Of a stretch of DNA of 64,000 bases, positions 13,230-24,303 are shown piece by piece. Numbering within the stretch: the stretch's first letter is position 1; each line of letters starts with the position of its first letter. This DNA is from Lunularia cruciata (Eukaryota; Streptophyta; Marchantiopsida; Lunulariales; Lunulariaceae), in contig OX419760.1 of NCBI GenBank assembly GCA_948567375.1, positions 62,678,911-62,742,910 on the forward strand. Direction: 5' to 3'. The notes below the pieces were generated by a model. It was given only the letters and a program-made list of their open reading frames with translations, was not told the DNA's origin and searched no databases. Made by a program: the position numbers and the translations under genes.

Positions 13230-15725
13230 TAGTGTTAGTGGGTAATAGATGGGCGGGAGCGAGATGTGACAGCGAGGACATGAGAACAGAAGCCGTTCGA
13301 AGAATGGGAATCTAGAACTCATTCAATGCATATGAAGTGCAAATGAAATGTAAACATGATATTGAGAAATGAAGACAAAAGCCGTTCGAGGAACGAACGA
13401 TCCAGAACTCATTAAATGCAAATCAGATACATGATATGTAATGTATACAAAAATTGTGCAAGACGAAATTAGTATAAAACCGGGAAAGAGATGAAATGGA
13501 AACAACTGATCGAATGTAAGCAGAAGAAAACGCCATCTAGAAGCAGTTAAAGAGCAACACTTGTATACCAGTAGCATGCACCGAATAAACGGTAACAGAT
13601 AAATAGCGCATGTATGCATGATATTAGGACATGAGAGCAGAAGCCGGTCGGCTTCTGCTCTCATGTTCGAAGAACGGGGGGTCCAGAACTCAATAAGTGC
13701 ATATGATGTGCGAATGAAATGTAAACATGATAATGAGCAAATCGAGATGAGTAATAAAGCCCTAAAGGAAATGAAGTATAAGATATCTAAGATATCAAAT
13801 GTAAAGCTAAGCACAAACGAAATATAAGTATTTCCTGATCAATAGCAGTAGGGAAGTGATATACATATGGGGCAGAAATCATGTATAGGAACCATGAAAA
13901 CAGATCAACAAAGGTGGGGTGGAGCGAAGTGAGAGAAGAACGCATGGTATCTTGGCTGAGATGGAGCGAAACTTCAAAGGACTGGATAGAGTATATAGCA
14001 AGTCTTGCTTGTTATACATCATGTAATCGATAAGCGCTGAGCAAAACACGTAGTGAAATAGAGCCCATGTAATCGAAGACCAACAAGCAAGACTTGAAAG
14101 ATAAAGTGATCTGAAATCGGAAGACTGCGCAGAAATCATGTATAGGAACCATGAAACAGATCAACAAGCGTGGGGTGAAGCAAAGTGGGAGAAGAGTGGA
14201 TGGTATCTTGGCTGAGATGGAGCGAGGCGTTAGAGGACTGGACATTGGCAGTAGTTGAGGATGGATGGAGTGGGGCGAAGTGCGAAAAGAGGATTGGAAG
14301 GTGTCTTGGTTGAGTCGGAGCGAGACGAAAGGGGACTGGGTATGAGAAAAAGAGAGTAGAAGGCGCTGAGAGAACGGAGGAAGTCGAGCGAAGCGTTAGA
14401 GGACTGGATATGAGTATATCGCTCCATGCGTTATGAACGCTTGAGTCCTAAAACACCAAACACAGAAGGAAGCAGATGGCGATCATAGTAAACCGTCACC
14501 AGAGCACTTATGACTTCAACAGTGCCTAACGCAGTGCCGAAGTAGCGGAGCGAATGTCAGTACCCCTCGTGCCCAGTTCCTGTTCAAAGCTCATAAGTGT
14601 CAAGGAAAACTCGGTTGCTTCCAAAAGTGCTGCTCAAAAACAGTAGCAGTGTTGAGAGAAAATGCTGTTGAGAGAAGACTGCTGAAATAGATATTTGAGC
14701 AGAAGGAAAAAGAAAGAGAACAAAACGCACCTGGTGAAAACCTGAAAGAAGACCGAGATTAGTAGAGAGGCAATCATAACAGCAATTCTAGAGCAAAAGC
14801 AAAGAGAAAATTAGATGAAGTCAAAAGAGGCAGTAGAAAGCGCAAATCGAAGGGATAAGTAGAAATGATAAAGATAAGACAGAAACCAAATGAAAACCGA
14901 AAGAAAGATGGAGGAAGGAAAGAGGGGATTCGAAGAAGAGAGGAGAGCCTCGGATGCTCTTGGGCGATGGGTGACAAGCCACGTGGAGTAGGGTTTCCAG
15001 AACTTATTGAATGCAAATGAGATACATGATATGTAATGTATACAAAAAATGTGCGAGAAGAAATTAGTATAAAACCGGGAAGGGAGATGAAATGGAAATA
15101 ATTGATCGAATGTAAGCAGAAGTAAACGCCATCCAGAAACAATTAAAGAGCAACACTTGTATACCAGTAGCATGCATCTAATAAACGGTAATAGATAAAC
15201 AGCACATGTAGTGAAAACAGCTCAACGGGGACACGACGACCTAACGAGCGAGACGAGAAAGATTATGTTGATCTGAAGTCGGGAATCGTGTAGAAGCCGT
15301 GGTGTTAGCCAAACAGCGCATGTAGTGAAAAAAGCTCAACGGGGAAACGACGACCTAACGAGGCAGAAGAGAAAGATTAAGGTCAATCTGAAGTCGGGAA
15401 TCATGTAGAAGCCATGAAATCGACAGTCGAGGAAGACAGTGGAGTCAGGCAGACCGAGAGTATGAAATCGCTCAGAGAACGGGACTGGATATTGAACGGG
15501 ACTTAGGGACGAGGTCGGGACTGGATATGTGTATATCACAGCAGGTTCTATGACGAGGTTCTATGACCACACGAGTCCCGAGAAGCTAAACACTAGAGGA
15601 GTGCAGTGATAGTACGTATCCTGGTCACACACAGTGCCGAAGGGCTAGGCGAATGCCAATACCTCTCGGTCCTAGTTTATGTTCGAGAGCTCATGAGGAC
15701 CCAAGGCAATGTGGTTGAGACTACA
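13230..15725. repeat. Cluster of direct repeats (unknown element)
   Basis: Several diverged direct repeats interleave here. A ~230-bp unit at 13371-13617 recurs at 14985-15212 at roughly 90% identity (shared ATAAAACCGGGAA and CACTTGTATACCAGTAGCAT). A ~115-bp unit at 13873-13990 recurs at 14127-14240 (CATGTATAGGAACCATGAAA) with weaker copies to 14400. A ~113-bp tandem pair lies at 15198-15310 and 15311-15423 (CTCAACGGGG, ACGACGACCTAACGAG). A ~75-bp block at 14533-14605 recurs at 15632-15706. Long minus-strand frames (13323-13814, 14774-15173) run through these repeats and are hydrophobic and low-complexity, so I treat them as non-genes. It may be a non-autonomous element or decayed satellite. 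Confidence 0.65.
13630..13665. repeat. Perfect 17-bp-arm palindrome
   Basis: CATGAGAGCAGAAGCCG (13630-13646) and its exact reverse complement (13649-13665) are separated by two bases. The arm is related to GACATGAGAACAGAAGCCG at 13277, so it probably arose by inverted junction of two repeat units. Confidence 0.9.
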
Positions 15726-15730
15726 TACTA

Positions 15731-16077
15731 TGTTAGTTTTGATAATCTCTAGTTTAGTAACTAAATACATGATTAATATTATATTAGTTCTGATAATCTC
15801 TAGTTTAGTGACTAGATACCTGATTAGCCTACATACATGATTAAAGTGAAATGAGTGCGCAACCCTAATTAGGGCTATGCAAAACAACTTTCTAGGGTTT
15901 GCTTGTGCATATATATATATAAGTGTTCTCTGCTCATGTTAAGGTAAGTTCTCAAACAAGGATCATTCCCGACACCTTGTATCTTGTTTTGGTTGTGTTC
16001 TATGCTGCTTACCATTGGGGTACTTTTCATTCTACATGAATGCTATTGTATACTATCTTTGAAGGCTCTGAGAGAGA
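15731..16077 (+). repeat. Copia 5' LTR, first part
   Basis: Aligns to the first ~300 bp of the 3' LTR at 30289. The promoter-proximal TTAGTTTTGATAATCTCTAG block is duplicated here (15733 and about 15784) but single in the 3' LTR. A TATATATATATAAG stretch near 15909 may be the TATA element. Interrupted at 16078 by the gypsy insertion. Confidence 0.92.
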
Positions 16078-16758
16078 TGTCGTGCATATATATATCGCTA
16101 CACAAGATACATCGTTGTCAACAACATACATCGTTGTCAACATCATACACTATAGAAGCACAACTCACACATAAGTCATACATAGACTCTAAAGTGCCAC
16201 AATAATCAGATTGCTTACCACTCTCAACTCAACTCAACTCAGATCAGTACTTGATCTGTCACTCTAAAAACTGCCAACAACTGGCCACTGATTACAATCA
16301 AGCAACACACACTCAAGCATAGAGAATCCAAGTGATGCTCGCTGGCCTCTGTCCACCACAGCTAGGAACTCGAAGGCTCAACATCAGAGAAGTGAGCTCT
16401 TTGGAGCTCACTTCGAAACTATACCCCCTAGACTCGAGCTAGCTCCGAAACCCTAACGGTCCCGCTGACGGCACACTTGACAGTGCGAACGATGCAAAGT
16501 GACGGTGGGCCCCACCGTGAAGTCAGCACCCCGAACACAAAATCTAACCATCGGAAAGTAGTCTTTGAGAAACTGTTGAAATAACTCTAACTACTATCAC
16601 TGGAACTCCAATGTTTGAGCATCTAGATGCGGCATTACAAATGGCGTGACACTTGTCGTGCGTATATACATCGCTACATAACATACATTGCTGTCAACAT
16701 CATACACTATAGAAGCACAACTCACACATAAGTCATACATAGAGTCTAAAGTGCCACA
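16078..16758 (-). repeat. Gypsy 3' LTR core flanked by ~105-124-bp repeats
   Basis: The LTR core (16201-16651) is bracketed by two copies of another sequence, 16078-16200 and 16654-16758. Each starts TGTCGTGC and ends GTGCCACA on the plus strand. On the minus strand a purine-rich tract (CTAGGGAGGGCGA, about 16760-16774) precedes the inner copy. The 5' LTR lacks these flanking copies. A perfect 11-bp-arm hairpin lies at 16389-16414 (GAAGTGAGCTC, loop TTTG). Confidence 0.85.
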
Positions 16759-16928
16759 ATCGCCCTCCCTAGTTGGCGGTTAGGTCCCTCTAACTCCAGA
16801 TAGCCATCTACTCTAAGTATATGATATACCCTCTAATGGGCAAAGATCAGGAGGCCGGGTGCTATGGAGCCCCATTGTTAGTCGCCTGTCTGCAATCTAT
16901 ACCATATAAAGAATGAACTAGCTATAAG

Positions 16929-17261
16929 TCAAGTATATCTAGGACATAACCACTGTCTCTGAGGAACCACCATGAGAGGAGGAGTCATACATGCCATATG
17001 CCATCCTCTCAAATCGCTATCACACACTAACATAGTAGTAGCTCCACCAGAAGAGCCACATAACATACACCTCAAGCCCGCACGTACAAGTGCCAAGCTT
17101 GGGTCCATAGTACCATCAATGTTTGGAAGGTGGCATGGCGTACAATTGCGCACATGATCCTTCCAAACAACACCATCACGTCCTTCTAACACAAGGACTC
17201 CAGATGGCAAAACCTCGCACACTCTCAAGATACTACTGCCGTTAGAAACATCAAGTATCAT
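16929..17261 (-). pseudogene. PHD finger at the integrase C-terminus
   Basis: The last 110 residues of pol carry RCMLCGSS, then TTMLVCD, GWHMAC and WLCPR: the C4-H-C3 spacing of a PHD finger with its aromatic residue before the last Cys pair. PHD fingers usually read histone H3 tails. Here it replaces the chromodomain that other chromatin-targeting gypsy elements carry at this place. Two zinc ligands are mutated (fourth Cys to Asp, last to Tyr). The sister copy at 53475-53692 keeps those Cys but has its own stop, so the ancestor probably had a complete finger. Confidence 0.85.
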
Positions 17262-17345
17262 TGATGCCGTCTGATGTAGATATACATAGTCGCCTGGATG
17301 AAATCGACGGATTGAGGGTCTACAACCTCCTCAAATGGTAGCATA

Positions 17346-18260
17346 TCATAAAGTATCTCTATGTTGAGCAATTGCCAAGTTCTCAAAGGCCATCGGCATC
17401 ACTCTCCGAAAGATCTCTGCCCGCTGAGAACATGCGCTCATCCATACATCGAGGTCATCCAAGTCCAAAACTACAGTAGCATCTTGACGAATGGCTACAG
17501 GTAAATCTGGATCTCGTCCATCGAGTAGAAAGTATGGAGAGAAGGATGCTAAGGAGGCTTGCCGGCTGAACCAATAGCCCATGGCCAACCAAGGTAACTG
17601 GAGATCCCAATCTCCCAAGTGGCCTCTCTACAAACTATACTTTTACAATCCTCTCTTCACCGTCTGAACCACTCTCTCTGCTAAGCCATATGCCTCAGGG
17701 TGATCTCAGGATGTAGTACAATGATCAATCAAAGCCTTGTCACACAAGACCTGAAACTCCCCCAAGAACTCTGTACCCTGATCAGTCAAAACCTCAGCTG
17801 GTGCACCAAAATGACTAAGAACTCGATCCAGGAACGAGTAAGCTGTCCCTTTACTAGACTTGTCAAGAAGTGCCACCAAATCAATCCACTTGGAGAAGTG
17901 CTACACCATCACCAAAACATATCGATGATGTCTCACAGTCAATGGTAAAGGTCCAGCAAAGTCCAAACTCCAACGATAACCCAATCCCATGATAGGTAAT
18001 GGGTGTAACTGTGGTGTAGGAGCATTGAATGATGCTCTAACTCGGTCACAAACCACACATTTGGCAATAAACTACTGTACCTTGGTCTGCATACCGTGCC
18101 ACCAATAATGACTATGGAGTAAGCTATATGTCCGCTTTACTCCAAAATGTCCTAGCTCCTCATGAGCATGACAGACCACCTGTGGTCTCTGTGCTGGCAG
18201 TGGTACTTCTCGCACTCTACCATCCTCCCATACACGCAAAAGGTGTCTGCCCTCCAATCT
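17346..18260 (-). pseudogene. Gypsy integrase
   Basis: Zinc domain with H-x3-H in CHAHEELGHFG and CVVC after a stop near 18072; catalytic core with SLDFAGPLPLT (first Asp), LTDQGTEF (second Asp) and GLAERVVQTVK (Glu). So all three DDE residues survive, although stops interrupt (near 17915, 17705 and 17635). The C-terminal part includes LGYWFSRQ-like and PYFLLDGRDPDLP phrases typical of gypsy integrase. Confidence 0.9.
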
Positions 18261-18599
18261 AAACTACCTGGCTTGCTGAAGAACACAGTCTCTCTCCTTG
18301 GCCCCAACTGTGCCATCCACAACACCAGTGCGAAGATAGTCCATCACTAAGACATCATCATGAATGTCTCCCTGAACGGTACCAATATCTTCACTCTCTG
18401 GATCTATGACCTCAATAACTCCTCTTGTATGCGCTAAGAGAGATACCACCAAAGCCTCTGCAAATATACACAGAAAGACCGATGCATGCCAACCTGGTTC
18501 CATCTCCTCATCTGTCTCACCATGCCAACGTGCTCCGGTCTGATCTTGCTGGTTGGGACATGGGTTTCTACTCAACCCATCTGCATCATGGTTCACCAC

Positions 18600-18929
18600 T
18601 CCAAGTCTGTGAACAACCGTGAAATCATACTCCTATAAAATCAGAGCCCATCGTGCAAGCTTCTCTGAAAGCTTGTCGGACTCCATCAACCACTTCAGCT
18701 ACTGATGATCAGTGATGAGAGTGAAAGGGTTACCAAATAGATAACATCGGAAATGTGCTACTGCCCAAACTGATGCCAAGCACTCTCCCTCATATGAACT
18801 ATACTTTGCCTCCACTGAATTGTTGGAGCGACTAGCATAGGCCACCACAAACTCCTTCCCCTCATCATCATGTTGGGTGAGCACCTCTCCAAGCCCCAAC
18901 ATACTCCAATTAGTGTGAACCTAAAATAG
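18600..18929 (-). pseudogene. Gypsy RNase H
   Basis: The minus frame 18902-18699 reads VVAYASRSNNSVEAKYSSYEGECLASVWAV...LITDHQ. That is the RNase H core with the catalytic Glu region (YEGECLA) and the terminal TDHQ, as in Ty3/gypsy RT-RNase H fusions. It ends at a stop, then continues into the tether before integrase (frame 18599-18264). Confidence 0.88.
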
Positions 18930-20196
18930 TCATCCCTTGATCGGTCTCCTCAAAATAGGAGCAGATGTCAACCTCTCCTTGAGCTCTACAAAAGCTCTCT
19001 CCTGCTCATCTCCCCAACACCACTCCTGTATAAGCTTGGTCAGCTTTGTCAAGGCCTTGGCAATGACACTAAATCCTCTAACATAGCGGCAATAGAAGTT
19101 CACCAACCCAAGGAATGCTCGCACTCTGTTCACATCCGTAGGCCAAGGAATACGTGCAATAGCCTCCACCTTGGTCTGCTGGACACCAAGTCCTCCGGAG
19201 TAGATAGTGTGACCCAAACACTCAACCTGCTCGTAGAAGAACCTACACTTCCCAAGATGTAATTTGAGTCCATGAGATCTCAACCTCTCAAACACCTCCA
19301 ACAACTGTCTCTCATGCTCCTCTACAGTAGTGCTATAAACAAAAAATGTCATCAATATAGCACCGAGCAAAATCCAATCCAACTAGGATCCTATCCATGA
19401 CCCTCTGGAACAACAGGAGCGTTCTTCAACCCAAATGGTAAGAACCTCCACTGATAGAACACATCCTTGCCATGAGGATCAATAGCCCAGAATGCTATCG
19501 TGGACTTATTGTCCTCTCTGATCGGCAACTGATGATATCCCGCTTGAAGATCCAAAGTACTGAAGATCTTTGCATGCCTAATCGCATCAAAACTCTCCTC
19601 CGTTGTAGGCATAGCATATCGATCAACCCTGTTCTATCGGTTGATAGGACGGTAATCTCCACACATCTGCCTATTTGTATAGTTGCCATGCATATCCTTC
19701 TTGGCTGGCATCACTGTCGCTGATGCATACTCTCCATGTGAAATCTCCACCAAACCAGCCTCAAAAAGGTCACTACTCCGGCTCTGAATCAATGTCCTCT
19801 CCATCTCACTATATCTATAAGGACGTCGGAAAACTGGTGTGTCGCTAGTCAGCTCAATCCGTATACCAGGTCCCTTTAGAGCACCCAAATCCTTCATACT
19901 GAAGGCAAAACAACTCGTGTGACTCCTCAATAACCTCCAAACCCTCTGTCTTTCCTCTCCAGTAAGCTTGGGTCCAAGATCTGGCTCCCAAGTATTCCCT
20001 GTAACTGTAGTAGAAGTGGAAGACGTACTGACTGACTGCTACATTGGGCCCTTGGGAGCAATAGTGTCATGCTCCCGACCACTAGAGGTCCTAACCTTTG
20101 TGTGAAAAACTCCCTCCACTCTAGCTGCAAGCTCCACACGTCCTCTAGCTGCATCTTATGTGGACCAAGGGTGTAATGCAAGTAGCCCACGCTCAC
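18930..20196 (-). pseudogene. Gypsy reverse transcriptase
   Basis: After a linker, the RT blocks appear: IELTSDTPVFRRPYRYS, MCGDYRPINR, FSTLDLQAGYHQLPI, FLPFGLKNAP, then the catalytic YIDD box (about 19345) just before a frameshift, VYSTTVEEHERQLLEVFERL, and the RT thumb/connection FLGLVNFYCRYVRGFS. These are canonical Ty3/gypsy blocks, and the catalytic Asp pair is preserved. At least three frame breaks (near 19625, 19390 and 19345) inactivate it. Confidence 0.92.
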
Positions 20197-21345
20197 CTAG
20201 ATGGACTCCAAGTAGACCACTCTCCCTAGTAGCTACTAGATGTGTCCCAAGAATACCATGTCCACTCAGTCCATCGCCCCCAACATGTGCCTGAATTGTC
20301 TCGATAGGCACAGGGCTCACAAGTGTCTGAGTGGTGATGCCTATCAAGTGCATCCTACGCTGCTCTGCCAAGCCAAGGCTCACAATCCAAGTCAAACAGT
20401 TCATGTCCATAGCCTGACCTAACACTTGACGCCTGGATGCCTCTGACAATACTAGAACAGCGGTAATACCGGTGCAAAAACCCATCGCCCGCTCTCTCTC
20501 ATCAGCGTTGGGCTCCACCAATTGTTGTAACTGTGAGTCCCAAACAAGTCCAGGTCCTCCCTCTTGAAAAGCATGAGAGCTTGGGAAACTCATGAGTGTG
20601 GGAAATGTAGCTCTAGGTTGTACAACTAGGTTCACCACTGCCATAGGTGACCTATCAGCCACTACCACTGTCTAAGATTGACGCCCAACATCCAAGATAT
20701 CATCAACAAGGATGTGGTCAAGTCACTGAATCCCATCATAAGCGCGCTATAGAACCTCTCTGGATAAGAGGTTCGTCCACCAAATACGAAGATGATGAGC
20801 CCGTGATCCCACTCTAGCTACATCTAACAATACAGCAGGTCCCATCCAAGATGGACCTGATGTGTACTCGCCACCACTCTAGTGCGAGAATCACCCATCA
20901 AAGGGACGTTCTCCAAAAGGTAAGCTGGAGAAACGGATTGATGAACCTGGAGATGTCATAATATCCGTAACATCTCCCAAAACATACCAGAATGGGGATC
21001 CTGAAGACCTAATCCTCTACCAGCACGTGTATGTCCCTGACATGGCTATCCAAAAATCACCAAGTGAATAGGCCCATGTCTCTCTAGGTCATGCGCCCCC
21101 CAGTAAGGAAATGTCTCCTGGTAGGGCCTTCTGGTAACCTCTGACTGTTGACATTGGTAATAACTTCGGATACCGATAGGCCAAGTGTGCCACATGATGT
21201 AGAGAGACTCGCCTAGTTGTCTCATCTCTCTCTACATACAAGTACCTCTGTACTCGTATACCCACCTATAACACCACAGCTAGTTCGATGCTGATCCCAC
21301 CAAACAACTCCAATAGGCATATCCTCTCTATTGGATACTGCCAAG
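20156..21345 (-). pseudogene. C5-cytosine DNA methyltransferase-like domain in gypsy pol
   Basis: Reading the minus strand across frames gives, in order: motif I LLELFGG (about 21293-21315), followed by the YVERDE acidic strand end (about 21220); motif IV PCQGHTRAGRG with catalytic Cys codon 21040-21042; motif VI YLLENVPL with Glu codon 20911-20913; motif VIII AHHLRIWWTN (about 20775-20805); a target-side phrase FPTLMSFPSS; motif IX RERAMGF (about 20480-20500) and motif X LGQAMD (about 20405-20420). Order and spacing are those of C5-MTases, with the AH.LR..W.N and ERERxxGF style of the DNMT3/DRM side. Damage includes TAG at 21046-21048, right beside PCQ, another stop after motif I, and frame changes near 21085 and 20850. 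Function is inferred from motifs only. Confidence 0.85.
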
Positions 21346-21850
21346 CAATGAGTGTGGTATCCAGAGGTGTCAAAGCAATTGCCTTTGGAGGCTCATCCTC
21401 ACACTCATCTCCTGATGGTACAAAGGCTCCACTCCAAGCCTGCTGCACCATCTGATCTGCATGATGCTGCAATGCCTCCTCTAAACTCCACAATGGAACA
21501 TCCAAGGTGGATGGAATAATCCCACTCGTACTCCAAAGCCGAGTGATCTCCTTTGGTACTGGAGTATCCTCTGCATGGGCGTTCTCCTCCAACAAGTCAC
21601 TAGGCCAAGTAATTGCACCATTGAAAGCTAAAATTGATGCTGCCATGGTCCCGGACTGTAGTGAGCCAAGATTGCCACTACTAAAGCGTACTAGTAGGCG
21701 ACATACCCGTCCCTCACCAGACTGCCAACCAGGTTTATAAGAGGCTGTCTCCTCCCAATAGTCAATGCTGAAACCCATGGGGTATAACACTGCTCCCCCA
21801 ACTAGCACATCATATGACTCAGCTAATGTCGCAATAGCTTTAGCTCTCAC
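21340..21850 (-). pseudogene. Gypsy segment between protease and methyltransferase
   Basis: Continuous minus frame after the protease. It contains DVLVGGAVLYPMGFSIDYW, GWQSGEG and a long acidic/tryptophan-rich stretch before motif I of the methyltransferase. I do not recognise the domain. It may be the N-terminal part of the captured methyltransferase module, or a pol region that followed the protease before capture. Confidence 0.5.
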
Positions 21851-21913
21851 TACCGAGCTATCAGTCGGATGACCAGGCTTAACGTGGACAACAAGCTCTC
21901 CATGTATGATGTA

Positions 21914-22391
21914 CTATGTCGAGCCACCACATAGAGATGTCTGGATCTGAAATGGACACCTCTCCACATCGGTCTTCCGTAACTCCAGACCGACAACTGC
22001 AGCCTTCCCCAACATAAGAGGCTGTGCACCAGAGTCTAACAAGACTCTCTGTCGTGTATAGCCCTTCTCTAAAGGTCCCACCAAATGGAAAATCCTCCTC
22101 TGGTTATCCAATGAATGGAGAACACCAGGTATCCAATAAATGGATAACACTAGGTGTGAACCGCACTCTCTCAAAGGCCGGTCTAGCTGGCAACTCCTCT
22201 AGTCTAGCCGCTACTGCCTGCCATAAACCACTGGTTGCTGAATGGATCCCATGCTCCTCAACCAAGTCAGCTCCACTACCAACCACCTCTGCTCTAGTAG
22301 TAGGAATTGCACCATCCCTACTCTCATACAACGTGGCAGCCAACCGGAATATTAGTGCTAGGTCAACTCCCAAAAACAAAGGACGCCGCAT
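21914..22391 (-). pseudogene. Gypsy retropepsin
   Basis: The minus frame 22174-21914 contains RVLLDSGAQPLMLGKAAV, a retropepsin active site with intact D-S-G and the following hydrophobic helix. The preceding frame 22391-22104 is the N-terminal side. In an active element it would cleave the polyprotein. Confidence 0.8.
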
Positions 22392-23323
22392 AATCAGTTG
22401 AGCCGCCCCCCAACATCATGCTAGACTTAGTCTGTGTAGTAGCAGGTGGCTGACTAGCAGATAGTCCATCATGTACTCCATCACCACCTACCACACCTAC
22501 ACTGGGACGTCTAAGAACCATGGATGTCATCTGTAATGCCTCACATAGTGTGAAAGATTGGGGAAGTCTGACATGTCTCCCAACCTCTCCTCTTTGTAGG
22601 TCCAACTCCATTGATGCTCCTCTAGGCTCTGGAGCACGTACTGCACTCCTAGTCATTGCTACAGATGCATCCACCTGTGTTGCTCTACACATGAAGTCCA
22701 AAGCATCTCTATCACCAGCATATGAGGTGGAAGCCTCAGCACCCAAATCTGATCTCCTTTGAGCAATAGCCATACTAGCCAATCTCTGCTCCAATTGCTC
22801 AATCCGAGTAGCCATAACTGTGTCAGAAGTAAGGGTAGGTACTGTACCCCTACTAGGTGTAGATCCTCTACCACCACCTCTACCACCTCGTCCTCCATGG
22901 ACTGGAGCTCCTCTACTACCTGCCATAGCAGCCCTACCACTCCGTAACTCCGGGTGTAGGTCAAAACATCGGTCACTAGTGTGACCAAATCTGTGGCAGT
23001 GCTGGTTGTGATGCACCCGAGGTATCAGGTCCACTGCCTTGAGTACACTCTCTCCGATGATGAGGTCCACCACAAGTCCAACAAGCAACACCACCACTCA
23101 CTGGCTGTTGCTGACCCAAAAATGAGGGTAAGGGTCTAACTCCACTAGGCCCTCCACTCGCTCCATAGGATCTGGGCTGTCCACCCTGTCCTCGAAAACC
23201 TACTGGGCATGGTGCACTCTGCTGCACTCTAGAAGAAGTCACAACCGTGGATGAGGTCTCCCTACCAAATCCAGATGTCACCACTCTCTCCTCCACCATG
23301 TTGAGCTCAATATGCTCAGCCAA
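22363..23323 (-). pseudogene. Gypsy nucleocapsid zinc knuckles
   Basis: Minus frame 23323-22976 contains CWTCGGPHHRREC, a CCHC knuckle that is one residue short. The overlapping frame 23097-22363 contains a second, damaged knuckle-like phrase (CHRFGHTSDRC), a basic RGGRGG stretch, then a coiled segment (RIEQLEQRLASMAIAQRR). This is the nucleocapsid region; the two knuckles are now in different frames. Confidence 0.75.
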
Positions 23324-23339
23324 ACCAAAGTGGGCGAAG

Positions 23340-24303
23340 TAGCCTGCAACAATGTAGCATCACAAACTCTATGTCGCAACTCCCTGTCCAGTATCCCATA
23401 TCAAAATTGGACTGCCTGGGCCTCAGTAACTCCTTGAGTGAAACTGATCAGCCGCCTCATGCGAGTGTATGCCTTGCATAGGCTCTCTCCAGCATTCCGC
23501 TGGAACTCCTACAAGCTCCTCAGCTTGTCAGTCCGTACTCCCTGGTAGTTCTGCCTCAAACATAGGAAGAACTCCACCATGGGGTTAAACCCCGGTACCA
23601 CACTACCTCCTACAGCGGTACCTCCACTCGTAGTAGCACTATCTCCAGCTAGTGCACCTCCACTAGCTCTACCCACACTACTTGAGCTAGAACTCATAGG
23701 TACAGCCGATCTACTCCTGGCCACCAAGCCTGAAATGATGGAGACATAGTGTGGAGACCAATATTGTCTCCATAACTCAATCTCTTCCAAATGAGCTCTC
23801 CTGAACTCATGGTAGTCATCCATCGGCAGACCCTCCAAGTGTTGAAACAACCCCTTCCATGCCATGAAGGGTGTGAACAAAGTTGGGTTCCACATCTGTT
23901 GTAGATCACACCAACTATCAAACTCCTGGATGAAGTCATCAAACTCAATGGTACCCACTGTACCAGAGTAACGTCTAGGGCCTTTGGAGACCCCATAAAT
24001 CTCATCCATGTCCCACAACAACGGTGTGGACATACCAAGTGCACTCTCAACTGAATCAACTCATGTGTTGAACTCCAACTTAGAGTCAATCTCCTCCCTC
24101 ATTGGGACTTGAGATACAGGCTGATACCGAGCACCACTTCGAGTAAACCCACTACGTACTACATGGCTAACTCCTCTAGAATCTTCAAAGAACTCTGTCG
24201 TGACAAAGTAACCCCAACAGCAAACCCGAACCACCAACTGCAATCGCAAGTGCCCCACCAAGTGCCAACACCACCACGTGCCAACACCAACTAAGCACCA
24301 CAC
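23340..24303 (-). pseudogene. Gypsy gag remnant
   Basis: The minus frame 24033-23509 encodes a gag-like capsid section (IEFDDFIQEFDSWCDLQQMW, then a serine/glycine-rich linker) and ends near FNPMVEFFLCLRQNYQGVR. In the Retrotrans_gag family this is the capsid region that assembles the particle. An upstream frame (24303-24061) may hold the N-terminus. The frame is broken near 23505 and again at 23340 before the zinc-knuckle part. Confidence 0.75.

Noticed and set aside
13323-13814. 163-codon minus-strand open frame (and similar frames at 14774-15173)
   Set aside because: Runs through direct repeats, is hydrophobic and low-complexity, shifts frame between repeat copies and has no domain.
22520-22762. 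Plus-strand ORFs between 17 and 24 kb
   Set aside because: All are shadows of the minus-strand gypsy polyprotein.
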